A stretch of DNA of 64,000 nt from Flavobacterium sp. (GCA_027484725.1 JAIXSK010000016.1:62001-126000), one strand, 5' to 3'; shown: positions 38,312-49,136, numbered from the stretch's first letter. Notes: generated from the sequence alone by a model not told the origin. Program-made: numbers and translations.

Positions 38312-38692
38312 ATGCCAACAATTCAACAATTAGTAAGAACTGGAAGAACCCAGATAACTAAGAAGAGTAAATCGGTTGCTTTAGATTCTTGTCCACAAAG
38401 AAGAGGCGTATGTACGCGTGTTTACACCACGACACCTAAAAAGCCAAACTCAGCGATGCGTAAAGTTGCTCGTGTGCGTTTGACCAATGGAAACGAGGTA
38501 AATGCATACATCCCAGGAGAAGGTCACAATTTACAAGAGCACTCGATAGTATTAGTTAGGGGAGGAAGGGTAAAAGATTTACCGGGAGTTAGATACCACA
38601 TCGTTCGTGGTGCACTTGATACCTCAGGTGTTGCTGGAAGAACGCAAAGAAGATCTAAGTACGGAGCGAAACGCCCTAAAGACAAAAAGTAA
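38312..38692 (+). CDS. rpsL: 30S ribosomal protein S12
   Basis: 126 residues. S12 lies at the decoding centre of the 30S subunit. The conserved loops [12 protein letters not shown] and [13 protein letters not shown] are intact, with K43 and K88 (the positions where streptomycin-resistance changes occur) in their wild-type form, and D89, the residue often methylthiolated. First gene of the cluster behind the promoter at 38229-38259; rpsG follows after 24 bases. Confidence 0.98.
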   Translation: MPTIQQLVRTGRTQITKKSKSVALDSCPQRRGVCTRVYTTTPKKPNSAMRKVARVRLTNGNEVNAYIPGEGHNLQEHSIVLVRGGRVKDLPGVRYHIVRGALDTSGVAGRTQRRSKYGAKRPKDKK

Positions 38693-38716
38693 TTTTAAAA
38701 CTTTTAAAGAAAAGAC

Positions 38717-39193
38717 ATGAGAAAAAGACAGGCTAAAAAAAGACCTCTTTTACCAGATCCAAAGTTTAACGATCAATTGGTTACGCGCTTTGTAAACAAT
38801 TTGATGTGGGATGGTAAAAAATCAACTGCTTTTAAAGTGTTCTACGATGCTATTGATATCGTTGAAACCAAAAAGCAGGATGCTGAGAAGTCAGCGCTTG
38901 AAATCTGGAAAGATGCATTGACCAATGTGATGCCGCACGTAGAAGTACGTTCGCGTCGTGTGGGGGGAGCTACTTTTCAAATTCCAATGCAAATCAGACC
39001 AGATCGCAAAATTTCTGTTGCGATGAAATGGTTGATTCTCTATGCTCGTAAAAGAAACGAGAAATCTATGGCTCAAAAATTAGCTTCTGAAGTTTTGGCT
39101 GCTGCCAGAGAAGAAGGTGCTGCTGTTAAAAAGAGAATGGATACCCACAAAATGGCAGAAGCTAACAAAGCATTCTCTCACTTTAGATTTTAA
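38717..39193 (+). CDS. rpsG: 30S ribosomal protein S7
   Basis: 158 residues, full length. S7 nucleates assembly of the 30S head and contacts E-site tRNA. Recognised by the basic start MRKRQAKKR, the phrase [16 protein letters not shown] in the middle and the C-terminal [15 protein letters not shown]. It lies between rpsL and fusA, 5 bases before fusA, in the classic str order. No Shine-Dalgarno sequence precedes the ATG. Confidence 0.98.
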   Translation: MRKRQAKKRPLLPDPKFNDQLVTRFVNNLMWDGKKSTAFKVFYDAIDIVETKKQDAEKSALEIWKDALTNVMPHVEVRSRRVGGATFQIPMQIRPDRKISVAMKWLILYARKRNEKSMAQKLASEVLAAAREEGAAVKKRMDTHKMAEANKAFSHFRF

Positions 39194-39198
39194 TTAAG

Positions 39199-41355
39199 AT
39201 GGCAAGAGATTTAAAATTCACTAGAAATATCGGAATTGCCGCGCACATTGATGCCGGTAAAACTACTACTACAGAGCGTATCTTGTTCTATACAGGTAAA
39301 TCTCACAAAATTGGTGAGGTGCACGACGGTGCTGCTACTATGGACTGGATGGCCCAAGAGCAAGAGCGTGGAATTACCATTACTTCTGCGGCTACTACTT
39401 GTGAGTGGAATTTTCCAACCGTGCAAGGTAAATTAACCCCAGAATCAAAACCATATCACTTCAACATCATCGATACTCCCGGACACGTTGACTTTACCGT
39501 TGAGGTAAACCGTTCTTTGCGTGTATTGGATGGATTGGTGTTTTTGTTTTCTGCTGTTGATGGAGTTGAGCCACAATCTGAAACCAACTGGCGTTTGGCT
39601 GATCAATACCGCGTTCCTCGTATGGGATTCGTGAACAAAATGGATCGTCAAGGTTCAAACTTCTTAGGAGTTTGTCAACAAGTACGCGATATGTTGAAAT
39701 CAAACGCTGTAGCGATTACTTTACCTATTGGAGAAGAAGCTGATTTCAAAGGGGTGGTTGATTTGGTGAAAAACCAAGCAATTGTTTGGCATGATGAAAC
39801 GCAAGGAGCTACGTTTGACGTGGTGGATATTCCTGCAGACATGGTGGACGAAGTAAAACAATACCGTTCTATCTTGATTGAGGCTGTTGCTGAGTACGAT
39901 GAAAACTTGCTCGATAAATACATGGAAGACGAAAATTCCATCACTGAGGAAGAAATCAACAATGCATTGCGTGCAGCGACTATTGATATGGCGATTATTC
40001 CTATGATTGCTGGTTCATCATTCAAAAATAAAGGTGTTCAATTTATGTTGGATGCTGTGTGTAAATATTTGCCGTCTCCGCTAGACAAAGAAGGTATTCA
40101 AGGTATTCACCCTGATGACGCTGATTTGTTAGAAGAAGACCAAACCAAAATCTTGCGTCGTCCAGACGTGAATGAGCCTTTTGCTGCTTTGGCATTTAAA
40201 ATTGCTACTGATCCTTATGTTGGTCGTTTGGCATTCTTCCGCGCTTATTCAGGTCGTTTAGATGCAGGTTCTTACATCTTGAACACACGTTCTGGAAACA
40301 AAGAGCGTATCTCTCGTATCTATCAAATGCACGCCAACAAACAAAACCCAATCGAGTATATCGAGGCAGGTGATATCGGAGCTGCGGTAGGTTTCAAAGA
40401 CATCAAAACAGGGGACACCATGTGTGATGAAAAACACCCTATCATTCTTGAGTCAATGAAATTCCCTGATCCGGTAATTGGTATCGCGATTGAGCCTAAA
40501 ACGAAGGCTGATGTTGATAAAATGGGTATGGCTTTGGCCAAATTGGCTGAAGAAGATCCAACATTTACTGTTAGAACAGATGAAGCTTCAGGTCAAACCA
40601 TCATTTCTGGTATGGGTGAGCTTCACTTGGATATCTTGGTAGATCGTATGAAGCGTGAGTTCAAAGTAGAAGTAAACCAAGGAGAACCACAAGTTGAGTA
40701 CAAAGAGGCCTTTACTAAATCAGCGCAACACCGTGAGGTTTATAAGAAACAATCAGGTGGACGTGGTAAATTCGGTGATATTGTATTCCGTTTAGAGCCA
40801 GCTGATGAAGTTGATGGTAAAGTTCCTGTAGGTTTACAGTTTGTGAACGAAGTAAAAGGAGGTAACGTACCTAAAGAATTTATCCCGGCTGTAGAAAAAG
40901 GTTTCCGCGAAGCAATGAAGCAAGGACCTTTGGCAGGTTATGTGGTAGATAGTTTAAAAGTAACTCTCTTAGACGGTTCGTACCACCCGGTAGATTCTGA
41001 TGCGCTTTCATTTGAATTGGCAGCAAAAATGGGTTACAAAGAAGTAGCAAAAGCTGCAGGAGCTGTTATCCTTGAGCCAATCATGAAAATTGAAGTAATC
41101 ACTCCAGAAGAGAACATGGGTGATATCGTGGGTGACTTGAACAGAAGAAGAGGTCAAGTAAACGACATGGGTGACAGAGCTGGTGCTAAAACTATTAAAG
41201 CACATGTTCCACTGTCAGAAATGTTCGGTTATGTAACTACTTTGAGAACACTTTCTTCTGGTAGAGCTACTTCAACGATGGAGTTTTCTCACTACGAACA
41301 AACTCCTGCGAATATTTCAGAAGAGGTAATCAAAAAAGCAAAAGGTAACGCTTAA
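39199..41355 (+). CDS. fusA: Translation elongation factor G
   Basis: 718 residues. EF-G is the GTPase that moves tRNA and mRNA through the ribosome. The G-domain motifs are G1 AHIDAGKT (15-22), G3 DTPGH (92-96) and G4 NKMD (146-149), followed by domains II-V, with the domain IV/V phrases [17 protein letters not shown] and [18 protein letters not shown]. All elements expected of a canonical EF-G are present. The tuf gene that often follows in other phyla is absent; rpsJ comes 11 bases later. Confidence 0.98.
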   Translation: MARDLKFTRNIGIAAHIDAGKTTTTERILFYTGKSHKIGEVHDGAATMDWMAQEQERGITITSAATTCEWNFPTVQGKLTPESKPYHFNIIDTPGHVDFTVEVNRSLRVLDGLVFLFSAVDGVEPQSETNWRLADQYRVPRMGFVNKMDRQGSNFLGVCQQVRDMLKSNAVAITLPIGEEADFKGVVDLVKNQAIVWHDETQGATFDVVDIPADMVDEVKQYRSILIEAVAEYDENLLDKYMEDENSITEEEINNALRAATIDMAIIPMIAGSSFKNKGVQFMLDAVCKYLPSPLDKEGIQGIHPDDADLLEEDQTKILRRPDVNEPFAALAFKIATDPYVGRLAFFRAYSGRLDAGSYILNTRSGNKERISRIYQMHANKQNPIEYIEAGDIGAAVGFKDIKTGDTMCDEKHPIILESMKFPDPVIGIAIEPKTKADVDKMGMALAKLAEEDPTFTVRTDEASGQTIISGMGELHLDILVDRMKREFKVEVNQGEPQVEYKEAFTKSAQHREVYKKQSGGRGKFGDIVFRLEPADEVDGKVPVGLQFVNEVKGGNVPKEFIPAVEKGFREAMKQGPLAGYVVDSLKVTLLDGSYHPVDSDALSFELAAKMGYKEVAKAAGAVILEPIMKIEVITPEENMGDIVGDLNRRRGQVNDMGDRAGAKTIKAHVPLSEMFGYVTTLRTLSSGRATSTMEFSHYEQTPANISEEVIKKAKGNA

Positions 41356-41366
41356 TTCTTAACAAG

Positions 41367-41672
41367 ATGAGTCAAAAAATCAGAATAAAATTGAAGTCTT
41401 ACGATCATATGTTGGTGGATAAATCATCAGAGAAGATCGTAAAAACAGTAAAAAGTACTGGTGCTGTAGTGACAGGTCCTATTCCGTTGCCTACACACAA
41501 AAAACTTTTCACCGTATTGCGTTCTCCGCACGTAAACAAAAAAGCGAGAGAGCAATTCGAAGTTATGTCATACAAAAGATTGATTGATATTTATTCATCA
41601 TCTTCAAAAACCATTGATGCGCTTATGAAATTAGAGTTGCCAAGTGGTGTTGAAGTTGAAATCAAAGTGTGA
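41367..41672 (+). CDS. rpsJ: 30S ribosomal protein S10
   Basis: 101 residues, full length. S10 sits in the 30S head and also binds NusB in antitermination complexes. Diagnostic stretches are [14 protein letters not shown] at the start and [11 protein letters not shown] near 36-46. It follows fusA directly and is separated from rplC by 96 bases holding a strong hairpin, so the str and S10 portions may be balanced at this point. Confidence 0.98.
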   Translation: MSQKIRIKLKSYDHMLVDKSSEKIVKTVKSTGAVVTGPIPLPTHKKLFTVLRSPHVNKKAREQFEVMSYKRLIDIYSSSSKTIDALMKLELPSGVEVEIKV

Positions 41673-41691
41673 TCATAAAAACATTTAAGTA

Positions 41692-41721
41692 AAAGTACCG
41701 GGATTTCGGTCTCGGTACTTT
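41692..41721 (+). promoter_or_regulatory. 13-bp UUCG-loop hairpin between rpsJ and rplC
   Basis: AAAGTACCGGGAT (41692-41704) pairs along its whole length with GTCTCGGTACTTT (41709-41721), including two G-U pairs, around a TTCG loop. The following sequence (TCCTTATG) is not a proper T-run, so it is a poor terminator. It could be an attenuator, a processing site or a protein-binding leader of the S10 segment. Confidence 0.6.
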
Positions 41722-41768
41722 CCTTATGTCTAAATCAAAAAGAATTTATTAATTATTAATTATTTTAT

Positions 41769-42386
41769 ATGTCTGGGTTAATTGGTAGAAAAATCGGCAT
41801 GACCAGCATTTTCGATGAGAACGGGAAAAACATTCCTTGTACGGTAATCGAGGCTGGACCATGTGTAGTTACCCAAGTCAGAACCAATGAGGTTGACGGG
41901 TATGAAGCGTTGCAACTTGGTTTCGATGACAAAGATGAGAAACATTCCACGCAAGCGGCCGTTGGTCACTTCAAAAAAGCGGGAACTGTAGCTAAGAAAA
42001 AAGTCGTTGAATTCAAAGAGTTTGCAACAGAACAAAAATTAGGTGACGTTATTGACGTAACTATTTTTGAAGAAGGTGAATTTGTAGATATTCAAGGAGT
42101 ATCTAAAGGAAAAGGTTTCCAAGGTGTTGTTAAACGTCACGGTTTTGGTGGTGTTGGACAATCTACTCACGGTCAGCACAACCGTTTGAGAGCGCCTGGA
42201 TCTGTGGGTGCATCCTCTTATCCTTCACGCGTATTTAAAGGAATGCGTATGGCTGGAAGAATGGGGGCTGATAATGTTAAAGTTCAAAACCTTAGAGTTT
42301 TAAAAGTGGTTGCGGATAAAAACCTTTTAGTCGTTAAAGGGTGTATTCCAGGACACAAAAACTCTTATGTAATCATTCAGAAGTAA
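41769..42386 (+). CDS. rplC: 50S ribosomal protein L3
   Basis: 205 residues. L3 is an early assembly protein whose extension reaches the peptidyl-transferase centre. Features: start [19 protein letters not shown], and the extension loop [21 protein letters not shown] cut here into parts [13 protein letters not shown] and [10 protein letters not shown]. The last base of its stop codon is the first base of the rplD start (TAATG), so the two are translationally coupled. Confidence 0.98.
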   Translation: MSGLIGRKIGMTSIFDENGKNIPCTVIEAGPCVVTQVRTNEVDGYEALQLGFDDKDEKHSTQAAVGHFKKAGTVAKKKVVEFKEFATEQKLGDVIDVTIFEEGEFVDIQGVSKGKGFQGVVKRHGFGGVGQSTHGQHNRLRAPGSVGASSYPSRVFKGMRMAGRMGADNVKVQNLRVLKVVADKNLLVVKGCIPGHKNSYVIIQK

Positions 42387-43015
42387 TGGAAGTAAAAGTT
42401 TTAGATAAAACCGGAAAAGAAACAGGTAGAAAAGTTCAACTTTCTGACTCTGTTTTCGCTATTGAGCCTAACAACCACGCAATTTATTTAGATGTTAAAC
42501 AATACTTGGCGAATCAAAGACAAGGAACGCATAAAGCTAAAGAGCGTGCTGAAGTAATCGGAAGTACCCGCAAAATCAAAAAGCAAAAAGGTACCGGTAC
42601 TGCTCGTGCAGGAAGCAAAAAAAGTCCATTGTTCAAAGGTGGAGGTACTGTATTCGGACCACGTCCGCGCAGTTATTCTTTCAAATTGAACAAAACTTTG
42701 AAGCGTTTGGCTCGTAAATCAGCTTTGTCTTTGAAAGCAAAAGAGTCAAATTTAATTGTAGTTGAGGATTTCGATTTTGAAGCACCAAGCACCAAAAATT
42801 TCCTTACTGTATTGAAAGCTTTGGGCTTAGATAACAAAAAATCTTTGTTCGTGTTGGGTGATACAAATAAAAATGTATATTTGTCCTCACGCAATTTAAA
42901 GGCGTCTAGCGTTGTAACTAGTTCAGAATTAAATACTTACACTGTTTTAAACGCGAATAATTTGGTACTTTTAGAGAGCTCTTTAGAAGGAATTGAAGAA
43001 AATTTAAGCAAATAA
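42386..43015 (+). CDS. rplD: 50S ribosomal protein L4
   Basis: 209 residues from the ATG overlapping the rplC stop. L4 lines the exit tunnel; in E. coli it also represses its own operon. The tunnel loop with [19 protein letters not shown] and [18 protein letters not shown] is intact. A start further upstream in the same frame (42341) lies inside rplC and adds non-homologous residues, so it was rejected. Confidence 0.98.
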   Translation: MEVKVLDKTGKETGRKVQLSDSVFAIEPNNHAIYLDVKQYLANQRQGTHKAKERAEVIGSTRKIKKQKGTGTARAGSKKSPLFKGGGTVFGPRPRSYSFKLNKTLKRLARKSALSLKAKESNLIVVEDFDFEAPSTKNFLTVLKALGLDNKKSLFVLGDTNKNVYLSSRNLKASSVVTSSELNTYTVLNANNLVLLESSLEGIEENLSK

Positions 43016-43020
43016 TTAGG

Positions 43021-43311
43021 ATGAGCATCATAATTAAACCTATCGTAACTGAGAAAGTAACCAAACAAGGTGAGGTGCTGAATCAATTTGGTTTTGTGGT
43101 AGATAAAAAAGCCAACAAAGTTGAAATTAAGAAAGCAGTTGAGGCTGCTTACGGAGTTTCTGTGGTTTCTGTCAATACCATGAATGTACGACCAGATCGT
43201 TCGGTAAAATATACCAAGAGCGGACTTATCAGCGGAAAGACAAATGCTTTCAAAAAAGCTATTGTTCAAGTACAAGAAGGAGAAACAATCGATTTTTATA
43301 ACAACATCTAA
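43021..43311 (+). CDS. rplW: 50S ribosomal protein L23
   Basis: 96 residues. L23 lies at the tunnel exit, where trigger factor and SRP dock. Recognised by [16 protein letters not shown] at the start and [19 protein letters not shown] in the middle. It starts 5 bases after the rplD stop and precedes rplB, the normal S10-operon order. Confidence 0.97.
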   Translation: MSIIIKPIVTEKVTKQGEVLNQFGFVVDKKANKVEIKKAVEAAYGVSVVSVNTMNVRPDRSVKYTKSGLISGKTNAFKKAIVQVQEGETIDFYNNI

Positions 43312-43325
43312 TAAGAGGCAGTATT

Positions 43326-44150
43326 ATGTCAGTTAGAAAACTAAAACCTATTACCCCGGGCCAGCGTTTTAGAGTTGTGAATAGTTTTGACGCTATCACA
43401 ACTGATAAGCCGGAACGCTCATTGTTAGCGCCGATAAAAAGCTCTGGAGGTAGAAATAGTCAAGGAAAAATGACCATGCGTTACACAGGCGGTGGTCACA
43501 AAAAACGTTACCGTATCATTGATTTTAAAAGAACTAAAGCTGGTGTTCCTGCTACGGTTAAATCAATTGAATACGATCCAAACAGAACTGCTTTCATCGC
43601 TTTATTAGCTTATGCTGACGGTGAAAAAACCTATGTGATTGCCCAAAATGGTTTGCAAGTGGGTCAGACAGTAGTTTCTGGCGAAGGAGCACAACCTGAA
43701 ATCGGGAATAGCATGCCATTGAGTAAAATTCCATTGGGAACTGTTATTTCTTGTATCGAATTGCGTCCGGGTCAAGGAGCTGTCATCGCTCGTTCAGCCG
43801 GTACTTTTGCACAATTAATGGCAAGAGACGGAAAATATGCTACCATCAAAATGCCTTCAGGTGAGACAAGATTGATTTTGTTGACTTGTTCAGCTACAAT
43901 TGGAGCGGTATCCAACTCTGACCACCAATTGATTGTTTCAGGTAAAGCAGGTAGATCAAGATGGTTGGGTAGAAGACCAAGAACAAGACCGGTAGCTATG
44001 AACCCTGTTGATCACCCAATGGGTGGTGGAGAAGGACGTTCATCTGGAGGTCATCCACGTTCAAGAAAAGGTCTTCCGGCTAAAGGTTACAGAACACGTT
44101 CTTTGGCTAATCCGAGCAATAAGTATATTGTAGAACGCAGAAAGAAATAA
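43326..44150 (+). CDS. rplB: 50S ribosomal protein L2
   Basis: 274 residues. L2 supports subunit association and the peptidyl-transferase centre. The C-terminal signature [17 protein letters not shown], with the conserved His, and the basic tail are present, as is the RNA-binding part [20 protein letters not shown] weak AGAGG sits upstream of the ATG, one of the few purine runs in the cluster. Confidence 0.98.
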   Translation: MSVRKLKPITPGQRFRVVNSFDAITTDKPERSLLAPIKSSGGRNSQGKMTMRYTGGGHKKRYRIIDFKRTKAGVPATVKSIEYDPNRTAFIALLAYADGEKTYVIAQNGLQVGQTVVSGEGAQPEIGNSMPLSKIPLGTVISCIELRPGQGAVIARSAGTFAQLMARDGKYATIKMPSGETRLILLTCSATIGAVSNSDHQLIVSGKAGRSRWLGRRPRTRPVAMNPVDHPMGGGEGRSSGGHPRSRKGLPAKGYRTRSLANPSNKYIVERRKK

Positions 44151-44156
44151 TAAGAT

Positions 44157-44435
44157 ATGGCACGTTCATTAAAGAAAGGACCTTACGTTCACTATAAATT
44201 AGAGAAAAAAGTACTGGATAATGTTGAAAATGGAAACAAAGGCGTGGTGAAAACCTGGTCAAGAGCTTCTATGATTACTCCAGACTTTGTTGGGCAAACC
44301 ATCGCTGTACACAACGGGCGTCAATTCGTTCCGGTGTATGTGACTGAAAACATGGTTGGGCACAAATTAGGAGAGTTTTCGCCAACTAGATCTTTTAGAG
44401 GTCATGCTGGAGCAAAAAATAAAGGTAAAAAATAA
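44157..44435 (+). CDS. rpsS: 30S ribosomal protein S19
   Basis: 92 residues. S19 forms a complex with S13 in the 30S head and contacts the A-site tRNA and subunit bridges. Diagnostic: [10 protein letters not shown] at the start, [14 protein letters not shown], and [16 protein letters not shown] near the end. Six bases separate it from rplB and six from rplV. Confidence 0.98.
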   Translation: MARSLKKGPYVHYKLEKKVLDNVENGNKGVVKTWSRASMITPDFVGQTIAVHNGRQFVPVYVTENMVGHKLGEFSPTRSFRGHAGAKNKGKK

Positions 44436-44441
44436 GAAGTC

Positions 44442-44852
44442 ATGGGAGTTCGTAAAAGAGAAACAGCAAACGCAAGAAAAGAATCGAACAAATCGATTGC
44501 TTTTGCAAAATTGAATAACTGCCCTACTTCACCTAGAAAAATGCGCTTAGTAGCAGACTTGGTAAGAGGTCAGAAGGTAGAAAGAGCGTTGAATATTTTA
44601 AGATTCAGCACTAAAGAAGCTTCGCGTAAATTAGAGAAACTTTTGTTATCTGCGATCAACAACTGGGAGCAGAAAAATGAAGGTGGTAACGTAGCCGAAG
44701 CAGGCTTAATCGTGAAAGAAATCCGTGTTGACGGCGGTATGATGTTGAAAAGACTTCGTCCGGCTCCACAAGGAAGAGCACACAGAATTAGAAAACGTTC
44801 TAATCACGTTACTATCGTATTAGGACAATTAGATAACACACAAAGCAATTAA
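44442..44852 (+). CDS. rplV: 50S ribosomal protein L22
   Basis: 136 residues, about 25 longer at the N-terminus than the E. coli protein, which is usual for this phylum. L22 lines the exit tunnel; its loop [20 protein letters not shown], where macrolide-resistance changes fall, looks wild type. The start is the only ATG that fits, 6 bases after rpsS. Confidence 0.97.
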   Translation: MGVRKRETANARKESNKSIAFAKLNNCPTSPRKMRLVADLVRGQKVERALNILRFSTKEASRKLEKLLLSAINNWEQKNEGGNVAEAGLIVKEIRVDGGMMLKRLRPAPQGRAHRIRKRSNHVTIVLGQLDNTQSN

Positions 44853-44860
44853 TAAACAGT

Positions 44861-45610
44861 ATGGGACAAAAGACAAATCCAATCGGAAACAGACTTGGTA
44901 TCATCAGAGGTTGGGATTCTAACTGGTTTGGCGGTAATGACTACGGCGACAAAATCGCTGAAGATTACAAAATCAGAAAGTACATCCACGCTCGTTTATC
45001 AAAAGCTAGTGTATCAAAAGTAATCATTGAGAGAACTTTGAAACTTGTAACCGTTACTATCACTACAGCTCGTCCAGGTATCATCATTGGTAAAGGCGGT
45101 CAAGAGGTAGACAAGCTCAAAGAAGAATTGAAAAAGATTACAGACAAAGAGGTTCAAATCAACATCTTTGAAATCAAAAGACCTGAATTGGATGCTTTTC
45201 TAGTTGCGTCTAGCATCGCTCGTCAAATCGAAAGCCGTATTTCATACAGAAGAGCAATTAAAATGGCTATTGCTGCTTCAATGCGTATGAATGCTGAGGG
45301 AATCAAGGTAATGATTTCTGGCCGTTTAAACGGTGCTGAGATGGCTCGTTCAGAGAATTTCAAAGAAGGGCGTATTCCTCTATCAACTTTCAGAGCCGAC
45401 ATCGATTATGCTTTGGCTGAAGCACATACTACTTACGGTAGAATGGGCATCAAAGTATGGATCATGAAAGGCGAAGTTTACGGCAAGAGAGATCTTTCTC
45501 CGCTTGTAGGAATGGATAAAAAACAAGCTGCTGGCGGTAAAAGCGATGCTCCAAGAGGAGAACGCAAATCAGTCAAAGGCGGAAAAGGTGAAGCTCGTAA
45601 GAGAAAGTAA
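44861..45610 (+). CDS. rpsC: 30S ribosomal protein S3
   Basis: 249 residues. S3 is at the mRNA entry channel and contributes to helicase action. It contains a KH domain with [14 protein letters not shown] (GxxG loop) and the C-terminal domain phrase [19 protein letters not shown] basic tail of about 30 residues ([12 protein letters not shown] and so on) extends beyond the E. coli end. Confidence 0.98.
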   Translation: MGQKTNPIGNRLGIIRGWDSNWFGGNDYGDKIAEDYKIRKYIHARLSKASVSKVIIERTLKLVTVTITTARPGIIIGKGGQEVDKLKEELKKITDKEVQINIFEIKRPELDAFLVASSIARQIESRISYRRAIKMAIAASMRMNAEGIKVMISGRLNGAEMARSENFKEGRIPLSTFRADIDYALAEAHTTYGRMGIKVWIMKGEVYGKRDLSPLVGMDKKQAAGGKSDAPRGERKSVKGGKGEARKRK

Positions 45611-45628
45611 TTTTTAAATTAAAGAAAA

Positions 45629-46054
45629 ATGTTACAGCCTAAAAGAACTAAATACCGCAAGGTACAGAAAGGTAGAATGAAAGGGAATGCCAATCGTGGT
45701 CATGAACTTTCTAACGGTATGTTCGGAATTAAATCAGTACACGAAACAGGTATGTTCCTAACCTCACGTCAAATTGAAGCGGCTCGTATTGCAGCCACTC
45801 GTTACATGAAACGTGAAGGTCAGTTGTGGATCAAAATCTTCCCGGATAAGCCTATCACCAAAAAACCTCTTGAGGTACGTATGGGTAAAGGAAAAGGTGC
45901 CGTTGAATATTGGGCAGCTGTTGTTAAACCAGGAAGAATTATGTTTGAGGTAGGTGGTGTGCCACTAGCAGTTGCTAAAGAAGCTTTGCGTTTGGCCGCT
46001 CAAAAACTACCAGTAAAAACCAAATTCGTTGTAGCCAGAGATTTCGAAGCATAA
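45629..46054 (+). CDS. rplP: 50S ribosomal protein L16
   Basis: 141 residues. L16 helps shape the A-site tRNA pocket on the 50S subunit. The sequence starts [19 protein letters not shown] and contains [19 protein letters not shown], with the conserved Arg at the position hydroxylated in some bacteria. It lies between rpsC and rpmC in standard order. Confidence 0.98.
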   Translation: MLQPKRTKYRKVQKGRMKGNANRGHELSNGMFGIKSVHETGMFLTSRQIEAARIAATRYMKREGQLWIKIFPDKPITKKPLEVRMGKGKGAVEYWAAVVKPGRIMFEVGGVPLAVAKEALRLAAQKLPVKTKFVVARDFEA

Positions 46055-46065
46055 TATCAAGCATT

Positions 46066-46257
46066 ATGAAACAAAAAGAAATTAAAGATCTTTCCGTAGC
46101 AGAGTTACAGGAAAAATTGACTCAGACAAAAAAAACCTATAACGATCTCAAAATGGCTCATGCGATTTCTCCGATTGAGAATCCATTGCAAATCAGAACG
46201 GTTCGTAGAACTGTTGCCAGATTAGCAACTGAGTTGACCAAAAGAGAGTTACAATAA
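46066..46257 (+). CDS. rpmC: 50S ribosomal protein L29
   Basis: 63 residues, all helical. L29 sits beside L23 at the exit of the tunnel. The pattern LSVAELQEKLTQTKKTYNDLK followed by NPLQIRTVRRTVARL is shown in parts: LSVAELQEKL and NPLQIRTVRRTVARL. Eleven bases after rplP and 15 before rpsQ. Confidence 0.96.
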   Translation: MKQKEIKDLSVAELQEKLTQTKKTYNDLKMAHAISPIENPLQIRTVRRTVARLATELTKRELQ

Positions 46258-46272
46258 TCAAAGTAGCTGAAA

Positions 46273-46530
46273 ATGGAAAAAAGAAATTTAAGAAAAGAGA
46301 GAATCGGTGTGGTTACTTCTAACAAAATGGACAAGTCTATTGTTGTTGCTCAAGTAACTAAAGTAAAACACCCGTTATACGGTAAGTTCGTTTTGAAAAC
46401 GAAAAAATACGTAGCACACGACGAAACAAATGACTGCAACATTGGCGATACTGTGAGAATCAGTGAAACTCGTCCACTCAGTAAATCAAAATGTTGGAGA
46501 TTAGTTGAAATCATTGAAAGAGCGAAATAA
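46273..46530 (+). CDS. rpsQ: 30S ribosomal protein S17
   Basis: 85 residues, full length. S17 is a primary 16S-rRNA-binding protein with an OB fold. Motifs: [31 protein letters not shown] and the C-terminal [19 protein letters not shown]. rplN follows two bases later. Confidence 0.97.
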   Translation: MEKRNLRKERIGVVTSNKMDKSIVVAQVTKVKHPLYGKFVLKTKKYVAHDETNDCNIGDTVRISETRPLSKSKCWRLVEIIERAK

Positions 46531-46532
46531 TT

Positions 46533-46901
46533 ATGGTACAACAGGAATCAAGACTAAAAGTAGCAGATAACACAGGAGCAAAAGAAGTTCTCACGATCCG
46601 TGTTTTAGGAGGAACGAAACGTCGTTATGCCTCTGTTGGAGACAAGATTGTAGTATCTATTAAAGACGCTACTCCAAACGGAAACGTTAAAAAAGGAGCG
46701 GTTTCAACTGCAGTAGTTGTGCGTACCAAAAAAGAAGTGAGAAGAGCCGATGGTTCTTATATCCGTTTCGATGACAATGCATGTGTTCTTTTGAATGCAG
46801 CAGGTGAAATGAGAGGAACTCGTGTTTTTGGTCCGGTTGCGAGAGAATTGCGCGAGAAACAATTCATGAAAATTGTATCACTAGCACCTGAAGTGCTTTA
46901 A
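46533..46901 (+). CDS. rplN: 50S ribosomal protein L14
   Basis: 122 residues, full length. L14 is in the intersubunit face of the 50S subunit and binds RsfS. Recognised by [18 protein letters not shown], the central [18 protein letters not shown] and the end [15 protein letters not shown]. Two bases after rpsQ; the rplX start follows after 11 bases. Confidence 0.98.
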
Positions 46902-46912
46902 TATTGAAGAAT

Positions 46913-47227
46913 ATGACAAAGCTTAAAATCAAATCGGGCGATACTGTAAAAGTAATTGCCGGTGACCATAAAGGTGCTGAAGGCAAAGTTCTTAAAGTAG
47001 ACCGTGAGAAAAATAAAGCGATTGTTGAAGGGGTAAACATGGTGTCTAAACACACCAAGCCAAGTGCTAAAAACCCACAAGGCGGAATCGTTAAAAAAGA
47101 AGCTCCTATTCACATTTCAAACATTGCTTTGATTGATCCAAAATCAAAAAAAGCAACCCGTGTTGGAATCAAAGTAGAAGGAGATAAAAAAGTTAGAATT
47201 TCTAAAAAATCTAATCAAGTATTATAG
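46913..47227 (+). CDS. rplX: 50S ribosomal protein L24
   Basis: 104 residues from ATG 46913. L24 initiates 50S assembly and sits near the tunnel exit. It holds a KOW motif ([20 protein letters not shown], residues about 6-25). An in-frame TTG at 46904 would add three residues; the ATG giving [10 protein letters not shown] fits the family better. Two bases separate it from rplE. Confidence 0.96.
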   Translation: MTKLKIKSGDTVKVIAGDHKGAEGKVLKVDREKNKAIVEGVNMVSKHTKPSAKNPQGGIVKKEAPIHISNIALIDPKSKKATRVGIKVEGDKKVRISKKSNQVL

Positions 47228-47229
47228 TT

Positions 47230-47781
47230 ATGGCTTATACACCTAGACTTAGAGAAGAGTATAAGAGCCGCGTAGTTGCTGCTCTTAAAGAAGAATTTGC
47301 ATACAGAAACGTGATGCAAGTTCCAAGATTAGAGAAAATTGTTGTAAGCAAAGGAGTTGGTGCAGCTGTATCTGATAAGAAATTGATTGATTATGCTGTA
47401 GACGAGTTGACTAAAATCACTGGTCAAAAAGCGGTAGCAACCATTTCAAAGAAAGACGTTGCTTCTTTCAAACTCAGAAAAGGAATGCCTATTGGTGCTA
47501 AAGTAACATTGCGCGGTGACAGAATGTATGAATTCCTAGATCGTTTGATTACTTCAGCATTGCCACGTGTACGTGACTTCGGCGGAATCAAAGCTACTGG
47601 TTTTGACGGAAGAGGTAACTACAACTTGGGTGTTTTAGAGCAAATCATTTTCCCTGAAATTGACATTGATAAAGTGAACAAAATTTCAGGTATGGATATT
47701 ACTTTTGTAACCAATGCCAAAACCGATAAAGAAGCAAAATCATTATTGGCTGAACTAGGTTTACCTTTTAAAAAGAATTAA
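47230..47781 (+). CDS. rplE: 50S ribosomal protein L5
   Basis: 183 residues. L5 binds 5S rRNA and contacts the P-site tRNA. Key stretches: [31 protein letters not shown], the loop [10 protein letters not shown] and [14 protein letters not shown]. Normal length and normal position between rplX and rpsN. Confidence 0.98.
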   Translation: MAYTPRLREEYKSRVVAALKEEFAYRNVMQVPRLEKIVVSKGVGAAVSDKKLIDYAVDELTKITGQKAVATISKKDVASFKLRKGMPIGAKVTLRGDRMYEFLDRLITSALPRVRDFGGIKATGFDGRGNYNLGVLEQIIFPEIDIDKVNKISGMDITFVTNAKTDKEAKSLLAELGLPFKKN

Positions 47782-47784
47782 GAT

Positions 47785-48054
47785 ATGGCTAAAGAATCAA
47801 TGAAAGCCCGTGAGGTAAAAAGAGCTAAAACGGTTGCTAAATACGCTGAGAAAAGAAAAGCTTTAATCGAAGCCGGAGATTACGAAGGCTTGCAGAAGTT
47901 ACCTAAAAACGCTTCGCCGGTTCGTATGCACAATCGTTGCAAACTGACAGGTAGACCAAGAGGTTATATGCGTCAATTTGGTATCTCGCGTGTTACGTTC
48001 CGTGAAATGGCCAATCAAGGGTTAATTCCAGGAGTAAAAAAAGCCAGCTGGTAA
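47785..48054 (+). CDS. rpsN: 30S ribosomal protein S14 (zinc-free form)
   Basis: 89 residues. S14 is in the 30S head. This is the long form without the CxxC...CxxC zinc ribbon: only one Cys remains ([11 protein letters not shown]). The end [18 protein letters not shown] is typical. It is followed by 109 bases of non-coding sequence before rpsH, the largest gap inside the spc part. Confidence 0.97.
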   Translation: MAKESMKAREVKRAKTVAKYAEKRKALIEAGDYEGLQKLPKNASPVRMHNRCKLTGRPRGYMRQFGISRVTFREMANQGLIPGVKKASW

Positions 48055-48105
48055 CAGTTGGCATTGCCTTTTGATATAGGGCAAAGCAAATAACAGAGTA
48101 TAATT

Positions 48106-48148
48106 GGTAGCAGGTTCGATGAAATTGCTTCAGCCGAAAACCGTTACC
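48106..48148 (+). promoter_or_regulatory. Structured leader candidate before rpsH
   Basis: Within the 109-base gap (48055-48163), GGTA (48106-48109) can pair with TACC (48145-48148), and GGTTCG (48113-48118) with CGAA..CC (48135-48142). A second small stem, TTGCC/GGCAA, lies upstream at about 48064-48083. In E. coli S8 controls the spc operon by binding mRNA near rplE; here the gap sits directly before rpsH. Function is an inference. Confidence 0.35.
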
Positions 48149-48163
48149 GCAAATCGATAAATA

Positions 48164-48562
48164 ATGTATACAGATCCAATTGCGGATTATTTGACAAGAA
48201 TCAGAAACGCTGTGGCAGCAAACCACAAAGTTGTTGAGATTCCTGCTTCTAATCTGAAAAAAGAAATCACAAAAATCTTGTTTGATCAAGGTTACATCTT
48301 GAGTTACAAGTTTGAGCAGAACACCGTTCAGGGTTCTATCAAAATTGCTTTGAAGTATGATAAAGATACCAAAGAGCCTGTAATCAAAGATATTCAAAGA
48401 ATTAGTAAACCGGGTTTACGTAAGTATGCTGGCGCTACCAAATTGCCTAGAATCCTTAATGGTTTAGGTATTGCAATTGTTTCAACTTCTAAAGGTTTGA
48501 TGACCGGAAAACAAGCGAAACAATTGAATGTGGGTGGTGAGTTAATCTGCTACGTATACTAA
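48164..48562 (+). CDS. rpsH: 30S ribosomal protein S8
   Basis: 132 residues, full length. S8 binds the central domain of 16S rRNA and in E. coli represses the spc operon. Motifs: [16 protein letters not shown] at the start and [17 protein letters not shown] near the end, with GELICYVY closing. Preceded by a gap with possible RNA structure. Confidence 0.98.
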   Translation: MYTDPIADYLTRIRNAVAANHKVVEIPASNLKKEITKILFDQGYILSYKFEQNTVQGSIKIALKYDKDTKEPVIKDIQRISKPGLRKYAGATKLPRILNGLGIAIVSTSKGLMTGKQAKQLNVGGELICYVY

Positions 48563-48581
48563 TATTTAAAGACGAAGAAAG

Positions 48582-49124
48582 ATGTCAAGAATAGGTAAAA
48601 ACCCCATCACAATCCCTGCAGGCGTTACTGTAGATGTTACTGATTCAAACGTAACCGTAAAAGGGAAATTAGGTCAACTATCACAAGATTACTCAGATGT
48701 AACTGTAAAAGTTGAAGAAGGAAGTGTTCTCGTTGAACGTTCTTCTGACAGCAAAGATCAAAGAGCAAAACACGGTTTGTACCGTGCGCTAATCAATAAC
48801 ATGATTACCGGTGTATCTGTTGGTTTCACCAAAGAATTAGAATTGGTTGGAGTAGGTTACAGAGCCTCAAACCAAGGACAAAAATTGGATTTGGCTTTAG
48901 GTTTTTCACACAATATCGTTTTAGAAATTGCTCCAGAGGTTAAATTGGAAACTATTTCTGAAAAAGGTAAAAACCCGATTGTTAAACTAACTTCACACGA
49001 CCGACAATTGTTGGGTCAGGTTTCTGCTAAAATCAGAAGCTTCCGTAAACCGGAGCCTTACAAAGGAAAAGGAGTTAAGTTTGTAGACGAAGTATTAAGA
49101 AGAAAAGCAGGTAAATCAGCTTAA
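48582..49124 (+). CDS. rplF: 50S ribosomal protein L6
   Basis: 180 residues with the two-domain L6 fold. L6 lies by the sarcin-ricin loop. Recognised by MSRIGKNPITIPAGV at the start, ELVGVGYRASNQGQKLDLALG in the middle (shown as ELVGVGYRASNQG) and KPEPYKGKGVKF near the end. Normal position between rpsH and rplR. Confidence 0.98.
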   Translation: MSRIGKNPITIPAGVTVDVTDSNVTVKGKLGQLSQDYSDVTVKVEEGSVLVERSSDSKDQRAKHGLYRALINNMITGVSVGFTKELELVGVGYRASNQGQKLDLALGFSHNIVLEIAPEVKLETISEKGKNPIVKLTSHDRQLLGQVSAKIRSFRKPEPYKGKGVKFVDEVLRRKAGKSA

Positions 49125-49136
49125 AAAAGATAAGAT

